A stretch of DNA of 64,000 bases, from contig NC_134573.1 of assembly GCF_050947875.1 (NCBI RefSeq), forward strand, positions 38,123,615 to 38,187,614, written 5' to 3'. Below the pieces are notes generated by a model. The model saw only the letters and a program-made list of their open reading frames with translations. It searched no databases and was not told where the DNA came from. The stretch comes from Dermacentor variabilis (lineage: Eukaryota > Arthropoda > Arachnida > Ixodida > Ixodidae). The position numbers were made by a program, and so were the translations under genes. Each line of letters begins with the position of its first letter. Position 1 is the stretch's first letter. This document shows, piece after piece, positions 51,379 to 59,704 of the stretch.

Positions 51379-53485
51379 GAACCTTATTAAAAGTGTACTG
51401 GAATCGTCTAAGTACACATTTACATCCGCTAAAAAACGTACGGATTTTCACATGGAACTTGAGCGACTTCGAACTATTCGCAGAAGAGCCGAGATGCGAT
51501 ACAGGCGCACGAAGTCAATTCATGACCTTAGAGTCGCTCGACGTATACAGAAGAAAATCCAACGTCGTATGGACAGTCTGGAGGCACAACGGTGGAAGAC
51601 GTTCTGCGAATCACTTGACCCCCGCAAGCAACTGTCTATCATACGGAGGACGGTGCGCGGCCTTGGCTCGTCTCCACAGCAACGACACCCATTCTCAGCC
51701 CTAGCCCTCCATCAAGGCCGCTCACAGGTCGATATAGCCGAAGACTTCTGTGTGAAGATTGCGGGCAGTGTGGTCACCATCAATAGCGAAATTCTGGGTG
51801 AGGTTCCTGCGACACGCTTCCCAGACTTGAATGTGTCCTTCTCACTTCAGGAATTGGACGCTGCTCTGGCCTCATGGAGGCGCTCATCGTCGCCAGGACC
51901 AGACGGCATCACCTATGCTGCTTTATGCCACCTAGGTGAAGATGGCCGAAGCAGACTTCTGGAATGTTATAACCAGTCATGGAATGATGGCGTCGTTCCT
52001 GAGCGGTGGAAGTCCAGCCGCTTGATAGCACTCCTGAAGCCTGGAAAGTCGCCACTTGACCTAGCGTCCTACCGACCCATTGCGCTGTCCAGCTGTGTTG
52101 GGAAGGTCATGGAAAGAATGATTCTCAGCCGCCTAGAATGGTATCTTGAGCGCCACAACGTATACCCCGATGCCATGGCTGGTTTTAGAAGAGGCCGTTC
52201 CTCTATTGACAACGTCATCGACCTAGTCACGTCTGTACAACAAGAAAAACACCACAAGCGTATATCGGTTGCACTATTCCTCGACGTGAAAAGCGCCTAT
52301 GATAATGTAACGCATGAAGCCATCCTTGATGCCCTGGAAAATAATGGAATTGGTGGACGCATGTTTCGGTGGATTCGGAGCTATCTATTCAAAAGATCCT
52401 TCTTTGTACATAGTGCAGATGGCCGAACTGCTGACCATTACACTAACCGTGGCGTCCCTCAGGGTGGGGTTCTTAGCCCCACTTTGTTCAACCTTGCAAT
52501 CCTTGGCCTTGCCGACGTTCTACGACATACAGTAAACCTTTCCATATATGCCGACGACATATGCATATGGGCCTCGGCAGTTACACGTCTCCAGGTGCGT
52601 GCACGGCTCCAAAAAGCAGTGACCCTAACATCATCGTACCTGCGTGCGCAAGGCCTCAGCATTTCGACCGAGAAGTGCGCCTTATGCGCCTTTACCCACA
52701 AGCCCATGACCTGGCACCCCATTTCTATTGACCACCAACCAAATTCCTACGCAAAAACTCACCGATTCCTAGGCGTTACTATAGACAGAGACCTTTCCTG
52801 GAGCCCCCACATCACATGCTTGAAGAAGAGGCTTACTTCTATCTCCCATATATTAAGGTTTCTTGCCGGTAAAACGTGGGGCACATCCGTGGCATCTATG
52901 CTTCAACTATACAGGACGCTCTTCCTGGGATACTTGCGATACAGCACACCAGTGCTGTCCAATGCTAGCAAAACTAACATCCATGTCCTACAGAGCATTC
53001 AAGGCCAAGCCCTACGAACATGTCTGGGGCTACTTCGAAATGCTTCAACCGTGGCAACAATTGCCACCGCGAGAGACCACCCAATAAGGACCTATATAGA
53101 TATCGACGCACTCCGGGTGCATGTTCGCCATATATCCAGAGTCCCTGACCACCATCTCGCTCGCTTGCCTGAGAACAGACCCAAGGCAGCGTTCTCCAGA
53201 TCAGTTGCGGCTAACCGGCACTCTTTGTCTTTGAGGCGCTCACCCGCAACAAGAACGCCATCCCCTATGTGGTGCTTGAAGAAGCCTCCAGGGTACATTG
53301 CTGTTCCAGGAATAGTGAAGAAAGCTAGCCTGACCACCGCGGCTCTCAAGCAGATCACATTGGAACTTCTGCATTGTTCATACGCTAACCGGATTCATGT
53401 TTACACGGATGGTTCCGTCTCGGAAAATTCTACAGGCGCCGTTGTTCTACCATCTCAATCGGTCGTCATCAAGTTTAAGACTTAA
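51338..53485 (+). CDS. ORF2 reverse transcriptase of I-like copy 2
   Basis: A 715-codon open stretch holds the complete RT. The linker (RTIRRRAEMRYRRTKSIHDL) leads to SSSPGPDGITYAALCHLGED near residue 187, SYRPIALSSCVGKVMERMIL and AMAGFRRGRSSIDNVIDLVT. Motif A is VALFLDVKSAYDNVTHEAIL near 313. GVPQGGVLSPTLFNLAI lies near 372, and the catalytic NLSIYADDICIWASAV near 404. The thumb (THRFLGVTIDRDLSWSPHIT) follows. The aspartates of motif A and YADD are intact, so nothing in this frame predicts loss of polymerase function. RNase H begins inside the frame at HVYTDGSVSENSTGAVVLP (near 689) but is cut by the TAA at 53483-53485, where copy 1 reads through as ISRLTTSTGSE. Confidence 0.92.
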   Translation: MEEACKEGFTGTIENLIKSVLESSKYTFTSAKKRTDFHMELERLRTIRRRAEMRYRRTKSIHDLRVARRIQKKIQRRMDSLEAQRWKTFCESLDPRKQLSIIRRTVRGLGSSPQQRHPFSALALHQGRSQVDIAEDFCVKIAGSVVTINSEILGEVPATRFPDLNVSFSLQELDAALASWRRSSSPGPDGITYAALCHLGEDGRSRLLECYNQSWNDGVVPERWKSSRLIALLKPGKSPLDLASYRPIALSSCVGKVMERMILSRLEWYLERHNVYPDAMAGFRRGRSSIDNVIDLVTSVQQEKHHKRISVALFLDVKSAYDNVTHEAILDALENNGIGGRMFRWIRSYLFKRSFFVHSADGRTADHYTNRGVPQGGVLSPTLFNLAILGLADVLRHTVNLSIYADDICIWASAVTRLQVRARLQKAVTLTSSYLRAQGLSISTEKCALCAFTHKPMTWHPISIDHQPNSYAKTHRFLGVTIDRDLSWSPHITCLKKRLTSISHILRFLAGKTWGTSVASMLQLYRTLFLGYLRYSTPVLSNASKTNIHVLQSIQGQALRTCLGLLRNASTVATIATARDHPIRTYIDIDALRVHVRHISRVPDHHLARLPENRPKAAFSRSVAANRHSLSLRRSPATRTPSPMWCLKKPPGYIAVPGIVKKASLTTAALKQITLELLHCSYANRIHVYTDGSVSENSTGAVVLPSQSVVIKFKT

Positions 53486-54259
53486 CATGTAACGACATCT
53501 ACAGGTTCTGAACTGGCCGCCCTACGCGCTGCTGTCGAATACATTGAAAAAGAACCGCCCAACAAATGGGCAATATTTTGTGACTTGAAAGCAGCCCTCC
53601 AGAGCTTGCGAAGTTTACGACGCGGCAATTATGAACAGCTGGTGTCACAAATCAGCGAAACCTGCCATTGTGCATCTGAAAGAGGACATGATACCATATT
53701 TCAGTGGCTGCCGGGACATTGTGGCATCGTTGGTAATCACCTCGCCGATGACGCTGCCCGACGTGCCCAGGCTGGCTCACCGACACTCCTTATACCTTTA
53801 TCCAGAGTCGACGCTGCAAGAGAGCTTCGCAGTCTCGCTCGTACAATCACGTTAGGTTGCTGGCATACACCACAGAACTCTAAGTGTCGTTTACACAGCC
53901 TCGACCCATCACTGAACCTTACATTACCAGCGAACCTTGCACGACGTGACGCAACACTGCTGTGTCGGCTGTGGGTAGGAGTAGCATTCACCAACTCCTA
54001 CAGCTATCGTATTGGAATGGCGGATTCACCAATGTGCGCTAAGTGCAAGTGTGAAGAGACCATCAGTCACCTTCTGTGCCACTGTTCTCGCTTCGATAAT
54101 CAACGTGCGACTCTCCAGTGTGCCTTGAATAGACTGGATGACAGGCCATTTACGGAAGCGAAGATCTTGGGAGCCTGGCCTCACAGCTCATTGGCCCAGA
54201 AAGCAGTTCGAGCGCTTTGTCGCTACCTGAGGGCAACAGACTTGAGTGCCCGACTATAG
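53486..54259 (+). CDS. ORF2 RNase H remainder and C-terminal Cys/His cluster of I-like copy 2
   Basis: After the single nonsense codon the same frame continues to the natural ORF2 stop at 54259. STGSELAALRAAVEYIEKEP has the catalytic E. WAIFCDLKAALQSLRSLRRG has the second D, and TIFQWLPGHCGIVGNHLADD has the H and last acidic residue. The C-terminal cluster MCAKCKCEETISHLLCHC is the C-x2-C...H-x-x-x-C zinc-finger-like motif found at the end of ORF2 in I/R1/LOA-type elements. The end reads AQKAVRALCRYLRATDLSAR. All RNase H catalytic positions remain, so the nonsense codon looks recent. Confidence 0.88.
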   Translation, partial: HVTTSTGSELAALRAAVEYIEKEPPNKWAIFCDLKAALQSLRSLRRGNYEQLVSQISETCHCASERGHDTIFQWLPGHCGIVGNHLADDAARRAQAGSPTLLIPLSRVDAARELRSLARTITLGCWHTPQNSKCRLHSLDPSLNLTLPANLARRDATLLCRLWVGVAFTNSYSYRIGMADSPMCAKCKCEETISHLLCHCSRFDNQRATLQCALNRLDDRPFTEAKILGAWPHSSLAQKAVRALCRYLRATDLSARL

Positions 54260-54400
54260 ACATCCTACACCTAAGTTCTCTCTCTCTCCCTCTTTCACTC
54301 CCCATTCCCCTCCCCACGTGTAAGGTAGCAACCTGGACTCAGTCTGGTTAACCTCCCTGCCTTTCCGTCTTCCCTTCTCTCTCTCTCTCTCTGCATTTCT
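54260..54400 (+). other. 3' UTR of I-like copy 2
   Basis: CTCTCTCTCTCC-rich sequence surrounds GTGTAAGGTAGCAACCTGG and GGTTAACCTCCCTGCC, which recur in decayed form after copy 1 at 30400-30465. It ends in a CT dinucleotide run at about 54375-54392. Confidence 0.7.
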
Positions 54401-54864
54401 GAAATAGCTGACCGTATAAACATGAATATCAGTCCTGCTGATTAAGTCGAGAAAATTCTGAGGGGGTAAGGGCACATATATCAATTCCAGATTTGTTTTA
54501 GGCATTTAAAAGCCTTGGTAAGTTGTTTTTTAGACGCAAAAACATACTGGTGGCTCCACGGTAAGTGTGGCCATGGCTCAGATCCTAAGCTACACGTGCA
54601 AACCACGCTTACCCATCATAACAAAGGTCTTGCTAACCCTGTTCTTAACGGATGAAACAGGAAAATTATCTGTGAAGAGAGAAAGAAAAGGAGACCTTAC
54701 CGCATGAACGAGGCCACGCTTAGAAAAGCGCGTTGGGATGGGCGGAACTAGCGGCAGATGACTGGCGCAGCGCCAACGTCTCCATGGAAACGGGATCCGA
54801 GGATGTAACCCAGTAGACGTATGATAAGCTGTCTAACTTAGACAGGAAGTAGAAGCGTACATTA
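54401..54864. other. Unassigned spacer
   Basis: I see no gene or known repeat between the I-like 3' UTR and the Gypsy RT fragment. Confidence 0.4.
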
Positions 54865-55235
54865 CTACGCTACTTGGCAGGTGGTCAGACCCTTACTGAC
54901 CGGCCGCGAAACGGCGCCCAGGAATACACCCAGGAATACAACTTTTGGGAGCCGACGCTGACGCTTTTCAAGATTCAATATAACATTCTTGCGCTTCAGG
55001 CGAGCTAATACAGTGCGCAGTCTCTGATTGTGCTCTTGTCCTCTGCGTCCCCATAATAGGATGTCATCCATATATACTTTTGTTCGCGTAGGTCTTCCAA
55101 CATCTCACTGATGGATTCTGAAAGACCTCAGGCGCAGAACTAATTCCGAAGCGCCACCGCAAGTACTGGTACCAACCGAATGCCGTTGCGACTGTACATG
55201 TGGCCACGTAGAACTCTAAAGAACGTTACACCCTT
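54865..55235 (-). pseudogene. Gypsy RT palm fragment (Mag/K02A2.6-like)
   Basis: On the minus strand the pieces are FGWYQYLRWRFGISSAPEVF (a decayed form of the YRWxRLPFGISSAPE motif), then in other frames ISEMLEDLREQ and MDDILLWGRRGQEHNQRLRT. The DD of the catalytic box is kept. VLARLKRKNVILNLEKRQRR then LPKVVFLG is the segment just after the palm. It is only 370 bp, with two frame changes. It lies next to the 3' LTR of the family A Gypsy but belongs to a different family. It could be the missing RT of family C or an unrelated copy. Confidence 0.75.
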
Positions 55236-55454
55236 TGGTGTGTACATCTGCCACACAACAATCGCCATCTGGCTTCCTTGCGTTTCCTTTCTCTAGAAGG
55301 CCGCGCCTGCTACTTTCCTGTCGGCAATGCTATGTCATGCTGACAACGCGCATGCCGTTCGTTACTGGGAAGTACCGGGCTCGCAGCATTAAAGGAAGGA
55401 AATGCGGACAAGACAGATGAGGTTTATCGTTGTGTGGCAAGATACGACGCAAAG
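55236..55454. other. Short unassigned segment before the LTR
   Basis: I see nothing recognisable. The exact end of the adjoining LTR is uncertain within about 20 bp. Confidence 0.35.
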
Positions 55455-55881
55455 GGTGCAAACTTTTCTCAGACCGAAGTGACGGTGAAGAAAGAAGAAC
55501 TGGGATTGACGAAACAACCGTTTGCTCGGGCGAATCTGCGCCCTCAAGCACAGGTCGCACTCAATGAACGACGATAGCGGCGAACGCAGTCTGCGATCTT
55601 CGAACATCTGATCTACCGGTCCAGCTCATCAGCTTCTACATCACGAGTCATCGAAGGTTTAATAGCAATCGGTGGTGCCCTCGTGCCTGCAAGAACGTTC
55701 AACACAATTCGCCTCTCACATGCAATCATGCTTCGGTGACACAAGCTTCGGTGACAACCGACCCATTGATAACATTCGAGAAAGTTCTGATACATGCGGC
55801 GGCGTCCCGCGCTGAGCGATAACATTTGTTAGACGGTGAAAAGCGCTCACTCGTAAAAGACAAACAAGAATTGAGTCAACA
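55455..55881 (-). repeat. 3' LTR of the second family A Gypsy
   Basis: On the minus strand it starts TGTTGACTCAATTCTTG. It then aligns with the first copy's LTRs through GAGCGCTTTTCACCGTCTAA, AATGTTATCGCTCAG and TTGTCACCGAA to CACCGTCACTT. AGAGGGG (55883-55889) is its polypurine tract. The far end is not clear. Confidence 0.82.
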
Positions 55882-56020
55882 GCCCCTCTAAAAAAAAGAG
55901 CATCGTTTCTATGCTATAAACGCAACCAGAGAGCGAAAAAAAGGATACAATTAAAAGTAACAAAACAAGAAAGAAACCAAGTCCAAAGTAACACAGTCAA
56001 AAAAAAAGTCTGAAGTTTAG

Positions 56021-57170
56021 CTATGCAAAGTCCCAAAGTTGACACAACAACTGAAGTCGCAAAACAGGGACTTTTTCAGGTCGTGAGTGGCACTGCTGTG
56101 CTACTGAAATTTCCTCTGGCACGACCTCGAAGTGAAGTGCGCCAATGCGTCGGATGATCTTGTAGGGTACAAAATAGCGGCGTAAAAGCTTCTCACTTAG
56201 TCCTCGTAGTCGTATCGGGGTGCAAACCAAAACGCGGTTGCCAGGCTTGCATTCAACGTATCGTCGTCGAAGATTGTAGCGTCGGCTGTCGGTCCTCTGC
56301 TGGTTCTTGATCCGCTGGCGGGCAAGCTGTCGGGCTTCATCGGCGCGCTACACATAGGCGGCAACGTCGAGATTCTCTTCGTCGCTGACGTTGGGCAGCA
56401 GGGCGTCGAGAGTCGTCGTCGGGTTCTTCCCCTAAACCAGCTTGAACAGCGTCATTTGAGTTGTTTCTTGCACCACCGTGTGATAGGCGAAGGCTAATTA
56501 TGAGAAGACCGCGTCCCACGTCCTGCGCCATCAACGTACCTGTACATTGCTACCTGTTCAGCGAGGGTCTCGTTCCGGCACTCCCCAAGACTATTCGCCT
56601 GCGGACGGCGCGCAGTTGTTCTCCTGTGGCTTGTATGGCTGTATTTAAGTATGACTAGGGTGTGCTGCGCTGTAAAGGTAGTTTCTCTGTAGGTGATGAG
56701 GATTTCTGGGGTACCATGTCGCAGCAGGACGTTGCCGACGAAGAATTTTGACACTTCGGCCGCGCTACCTTTCGGCAGAGCTTTCCTCTCAGCGAAAAGG
56801 GTGATGGAGTCTGTCGCCACGACGATCCACTCATTTCCCGATGCTGACGTCGGAAAGGGTTTCAACAAGTCCATCCCAATCTACTGTAATGGTCGATAAG
56901 GAGGCTGGATCGCCTATACTAAACCCGCTCGCCTTGTCGGTGGTGTCTTGCGTCGCTGACAGTCTCGGCATGTCATGACATAACGGGCGACGTTGGTGGT
57001 CTGGCGCAGCCAGTAATACCTTTCCTGTATCCTCGATAGCGTCCGGGAGAATCGGCGATGCCCAGTAGTAGGATCGTCATGTAGAGCCTGGAGTACTTCT
57101 GTGCGCTTGGCTGAGGGAACAAAAAGGAAGTAGTTGCCACGGACTGGTGAGAAGTTCTTCTTTACGAGTA
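56021..57170 (-). pseudogene. Integrase of the second family A Gypsy
   Basis: The zinc-finger region near 57160-56950 is fragmentary. The core (56874-56500) reads MDLLKPFPTSASGNEWIVVA and TDSITLFAERKALPKGSAAE (first D), then LLRHGTPEILITYRETTFTA, where the usual TDRGxxF is TYRETTF and the second catalytic D is lost. SHRRTTARRPQANSLGECRN then has the catalytic E as GECRN. After a frameshift, the C-terminal tail (56230-56021) reads RLRGLSEKLLRRYFVPYKII and RRIGALHFEVVPE, equivalent to 18715-18810 in the first copy. Confidence 0.82.
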
Positions 57171-57506
57171 GGTTAGTTTGAAACGAAAACTAAGAAAATT
57201 CTCGCTTCAATTCCCGTAGGAACAACGTCGGTGTGCTTTTTCGAATAGTCGACGACGCTATTTAGTGGGGGGTCGGTTAGCTGCTGTTCAGCGAAACCTT
57301 CAGCGCTCATTATTCTATGGAAAGCGTCATAATTTTCGTCATCTTGCAGCGGTGGGCCAATGGTGGTGCGTCATAGGCAATCGGCATCAGAGTGTTTTCG
57401 TCCGGACTTTTAGATTACAGCGATGTCATATTCTGAGTCTGAGGCTCCACCTCGGCAGGTGTACTGAAGGATCCCTTAAATTCTCCAGCCAACACAACGC
57501 GTGAAC

Positions 57507-57518
57507 GTAGCAGATGAC
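57507..57518 (+). repeat. Left target-site duplication of the SINE
   Basis: GTAGCAGATGAC is repeated exactly at 57756-57767. Confidence 0.9.
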
Positions 57519-57755
57519 CCGCCGTGGTTGCTCAGTGGCTATGGTGTTGGGCTGCTGAGCACGAGGTCGCGGGATCGAATCCCAGCCATGGCGGCCGCAT
57601 TTCGATGGGGGCGAAATGCGAAACCACCTATGCACTTAGATTTAGGTGCACGTTAAAGAACGCCAGGTGGTCGAAATTTCCTGAGTCCTCCACTACGGCG
57701 TGCCTCATAATCAAAAAGTGGTTTTGGCTCGTAAAACCCCATAATTAAAAAAATG
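57519..57755 (+). repeat. Ruka-type tRNA-derived SINE
   Basis: A full SINE of about 237 bp. The tRNA-like head has TGGTTGCTCAGTGGCTATGG (A-box region) and GGGATCGAATCCC (B box, 57571-57583). The body has GCATTTCGATGGGGGCGAAA, ACTTAGATTTAGGTGCACGT and ACTACGGCGTGCCTCATAAT, and the 3' end is AAAACCCCATAATTAAAAAA. It is flanked by an exact 12-bp duplication. I recognise the sequence type as the tick SINE Ruka. It was copied by a partner LINE's machinery, and nothing here shows which. Confidence 0.92.
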
Positions 57756-57767
57756 GTAGCAGATGAC
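57756..57767 (+). repeat. Right target-site duplication of the SINE
   Basis: GTAGCAGATGAC directly follows the A-rich SINE end and matches 57507-57518. Confidence 0.9.
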
Positions 57768-58138
57768 TTTGAACGGCATGCCATAGAGGTAAGGGCGGTA
57801 TTTAGCTGTAGCCCAGATGGTGGCGAGGCATTCTTTTTCACTTGCAGAGTCGCCTTCTGCTTTTGACAGCGAGCGGCTAGAATAAGCTATCACCTTCTAA
57901 AGTCCGTCTTTCCTCTGGGCTAGGACGGCACCGAGGCCTAGGCTACTGACGTCAGTGTGTATTTCTCAATCGGCGTCCTCGTCGATGTGGGCATGTACCA
58001 GTGGCGACTGAAGGCGTCGTTTGAATTCCTGAAATGCGTTGGCCTGAGACGTTTTCTACTTGAACTCGACATCACATGGGTTAGATGATTCAGAGGCTCA
58101 GCGATGCGTGAAAAGTCGTTGACCAAGCTGCTGTAGTA

Positions 58139-59476
58139 TTTATTATTTATTTATTAAGAGACCCACAGCGCCAGGGTACTAGAGTGGGGGGGGGGGCACA
58201 AGAAGAAGTGCATATGACACCTCTGATCCTGGAGAAACTTATAAGTGCTAAGAAAAAAGAAGAAATGAAAAAAAGGCAAAACCCTTAGCAATGCACATCT
58301 ACAATCTACAATATCAAAACGAAAGCATGATTTGATTCAACCTTCACAATATCACTAGGCAATTCATTCCACTCCCTAATAGTTTTAGGAAAGAAAAACA
58401 TTCTAAACAGTTCAGTTACTGTCGCTAATTCACGGACCCTAAAATCGTGGTCAACAACGGTTGGATCTATAAAAGGGCCCTTGCACAATCATTTCGCGAT
58501 CAACCCAAACAGCTGAATAATACATAGCACGAAAAAACTTCAGACCCAACTGCTTTCGGCGCTTGTCGAGCAATTCCCACTTGAGTGCTTCCTTCATACG
58601 CGATGCACTGTACCGAGCCCCGCGTGCTCCAAACACGAAACGAGAGGCAATGTTCTGAACCCGCTCTAACTTATCTTTATCTCTACCAGTAGGCGGGTCC
58701 CACACCGTACACGCGTATTCCAGAATCGACCTGACATAAGTCTTGTGCCAAATTACACGACATAAACGTGGAAAAGTGTTTGCATTTCCACGAAGAAATT
58801 CCAAGGTTTTGCATGCTTTAGCAGCGACATAATGACGTTAAGGCGCTAATTCAATTCAAGAGTATACTAAACACATAAATATTTAAATTCGTATACCTGT
58901 TCCAACATTACATTCCTAATAACGTATCGTTTCAAATCAGGGTTTTTCTTTCTTGTAAATCTCATATGAACAGCTTTAAACAAATTCAAATTCATATTCC
59001 ATTTGACGCACCACTCTGAGATTCTGTTCAAGTCTTCCCGAAAGATTTCAACATCACGGTCACAAGTGACTACTCTATAGAGAACGCAATCATACCTAAA
59101 TAACCGCATTTGAGACACTATTCCGTCAGTAATGTCATTCACGTACTGTAAGAACACTAGCGGACCCAACCAGGAGCCTTGCGGAACACCGGACACAACT
59201 TGCACCCTCTGAGACTTTGTACCATTCGCAACCACAAACTGCTGACGTAAACGTAGGTAATCTTTTAGCTATGATATCACTTGAGTACTAATATTGTAAA
59301 AGGTCATTTTTTAACTAGTAAACAGTGCGTCATGGTATCAAATGCCTTTTTGAAATCCCAAAACACACAGTCCATGCTAGGTCGTGCACAAGATAGGCGC
59401 CATCGAAAACCATGCTGACGACGATTAAACAACGAATGTGCGTCCATACGTGCTACTATACTAGTGCACAAAATAT
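58139..59476 (-). mobile_element. CR1-like non-LTR retrotransposon, RT part, inserted in Gypsy A
   Basis: On the minus strand this element ends at 58139 with TAATAAATAAATAATAAATA against Gypsy RNase H sequence. Its RT coding part extends upward to 59476, where a plus-strand Gypsy LTR cuts it at ATAT. Its endonuclease and ORF1 should lie beyond that Gypsy, outside the window. It contains a G13 run near 58183-58195 in the 3' UTR. Confidence 0.82.
58306..59476 (-). pseudogene. CR1-like reverse transcriptase
   Basis: From 59476 on the minus strand: ILCTSIVARMDAHSLFNRRQ, HGFRWRLSCARPSMDCVFWD and FKKAFDTMTHCLLVKK (motif A with D). A frame change near 59300 follows, then VQVVSGVPQGSWLGPLVFLQ and VNDITDGIVSQMRLFRYDCV. 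In the latter, the FADD box has become FRYD, losing a catalytic aspartate. The thumb is RFTRKKNPDLKRYVIRNVML then EQVYEFKYLCV. The tail reads VIWHKTYVRSILEYACTVWD and KLERVQNIASRFVFGARGAR. The C-terminus is LFRMFFFPKTIREWNELPSD, a typical CR1/L2 ending. Three or more frameshifts make it inactive. Confidence 0.85.
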
Positions 59477-59632
59477 TGTTACGGGCGGATAAATGAACAG
59501 AGAGAGGAAGAAGAAGATCGTGAGACGCTGGCTGCTGCGTGTCGTTGCTGGTCAGCCATCTTGACGACATTGACTTTCCTTGTATATATACTGTAAATAT
59601 ATTCAGTCTATACTCCCAACATCCCCGTAACA
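59477..59632 (+). repeat. 5' LTR of family B Gypsy
   Basis: It begins TGTTACGGGCGGATAAATG and ends ATCCCCGTAACA, and contains TTGTATATATACTGTAAATA as a possible promoter region. TATTGGTGGAGATGCGGGG follows directly. The partner LTR lies outside the window, so the left boundary relies on the TG..CA ends and the interrupted CR1-like frame. Confidence 0.82.
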
Positions 59633-59704
59633 TATTGGTGGAGATGCGGGGTACCACGGCTAGAAAGGGAGCTCCGCAGTGGACATCGCATCGCCGTCCT
59701 CACC

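Larger units (their letters stand above)
49248..54400 (+). mobile_element. I-like non-LTR retrotransposon, best-preserved copy 2
   Basis: The element has ORF1 (49248-50584), then ORF2 (50590-54259: AP endonuclease, RT, RNase H, Cys/His cluster), then a CT-rich 3' UTR. I count only three clear lesions: a frameshift near 50405, a one-base insertion near 51330 and a nonsense codon at 53483. The catalytic motifs of endonuclease, RT and RNase H are all present. It belongs to the same family as 25.4-30.6 kb. I could not define target duplications or the exact 5' end. Confidence 0.9.
55455..58138 (-). mobile_element. Gypsy family A, second copy, truncated by a CR1-like insertion
   Basis: On the minus strand this copy runs from the RT-RNase H junction (58138) through RNase H and integrase to a 3' LTR (55881-55455). 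The protein and DNA blocks follow those of the 17.0-19.4 kb part of the first copy in the same order. It is interrupted by a SINE at 57519-57755 and cut at 58138 by the tail of a CR1-like element. The missing 5' half should lie beyond the nested elements, outside this window. Confidence 0.85.
57171..58138 (-). pseudogene. RNase H of the second family A Gypsy, split by a SINE
   Basis: From 58138 on the minus strand, SLVNDFSRIAEPLNHLTHVM and the following DNA align with the first copy at 17031-17215. The RNase H start (DVSSLGLGAVLAQ-like) lies near 57940 in a shifted frame. [20 protein letters not shown] then [20 protein letters not shown] (57893-57770) is the well-preserved middle. It breaks at PFKVICYH where the SINE enters (57756), and resumes as CYVHALCWLENLRDPS near 57505. 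The conserved SDHHALCWL has decayed. Confidence 0.82.

Noticed and set aside
55455..55881. Solo LTR
   Set aside because: Integrase and RNase H of the same family follow in the correct order and strand, with a polypurine tract, so it is the 3' LTR of a truncated element.
57524..57600. tRNA gene
   Set aside because: A and B boxes are present, but the sequence continues into the SINE body with an A-rich end and a target duplication.
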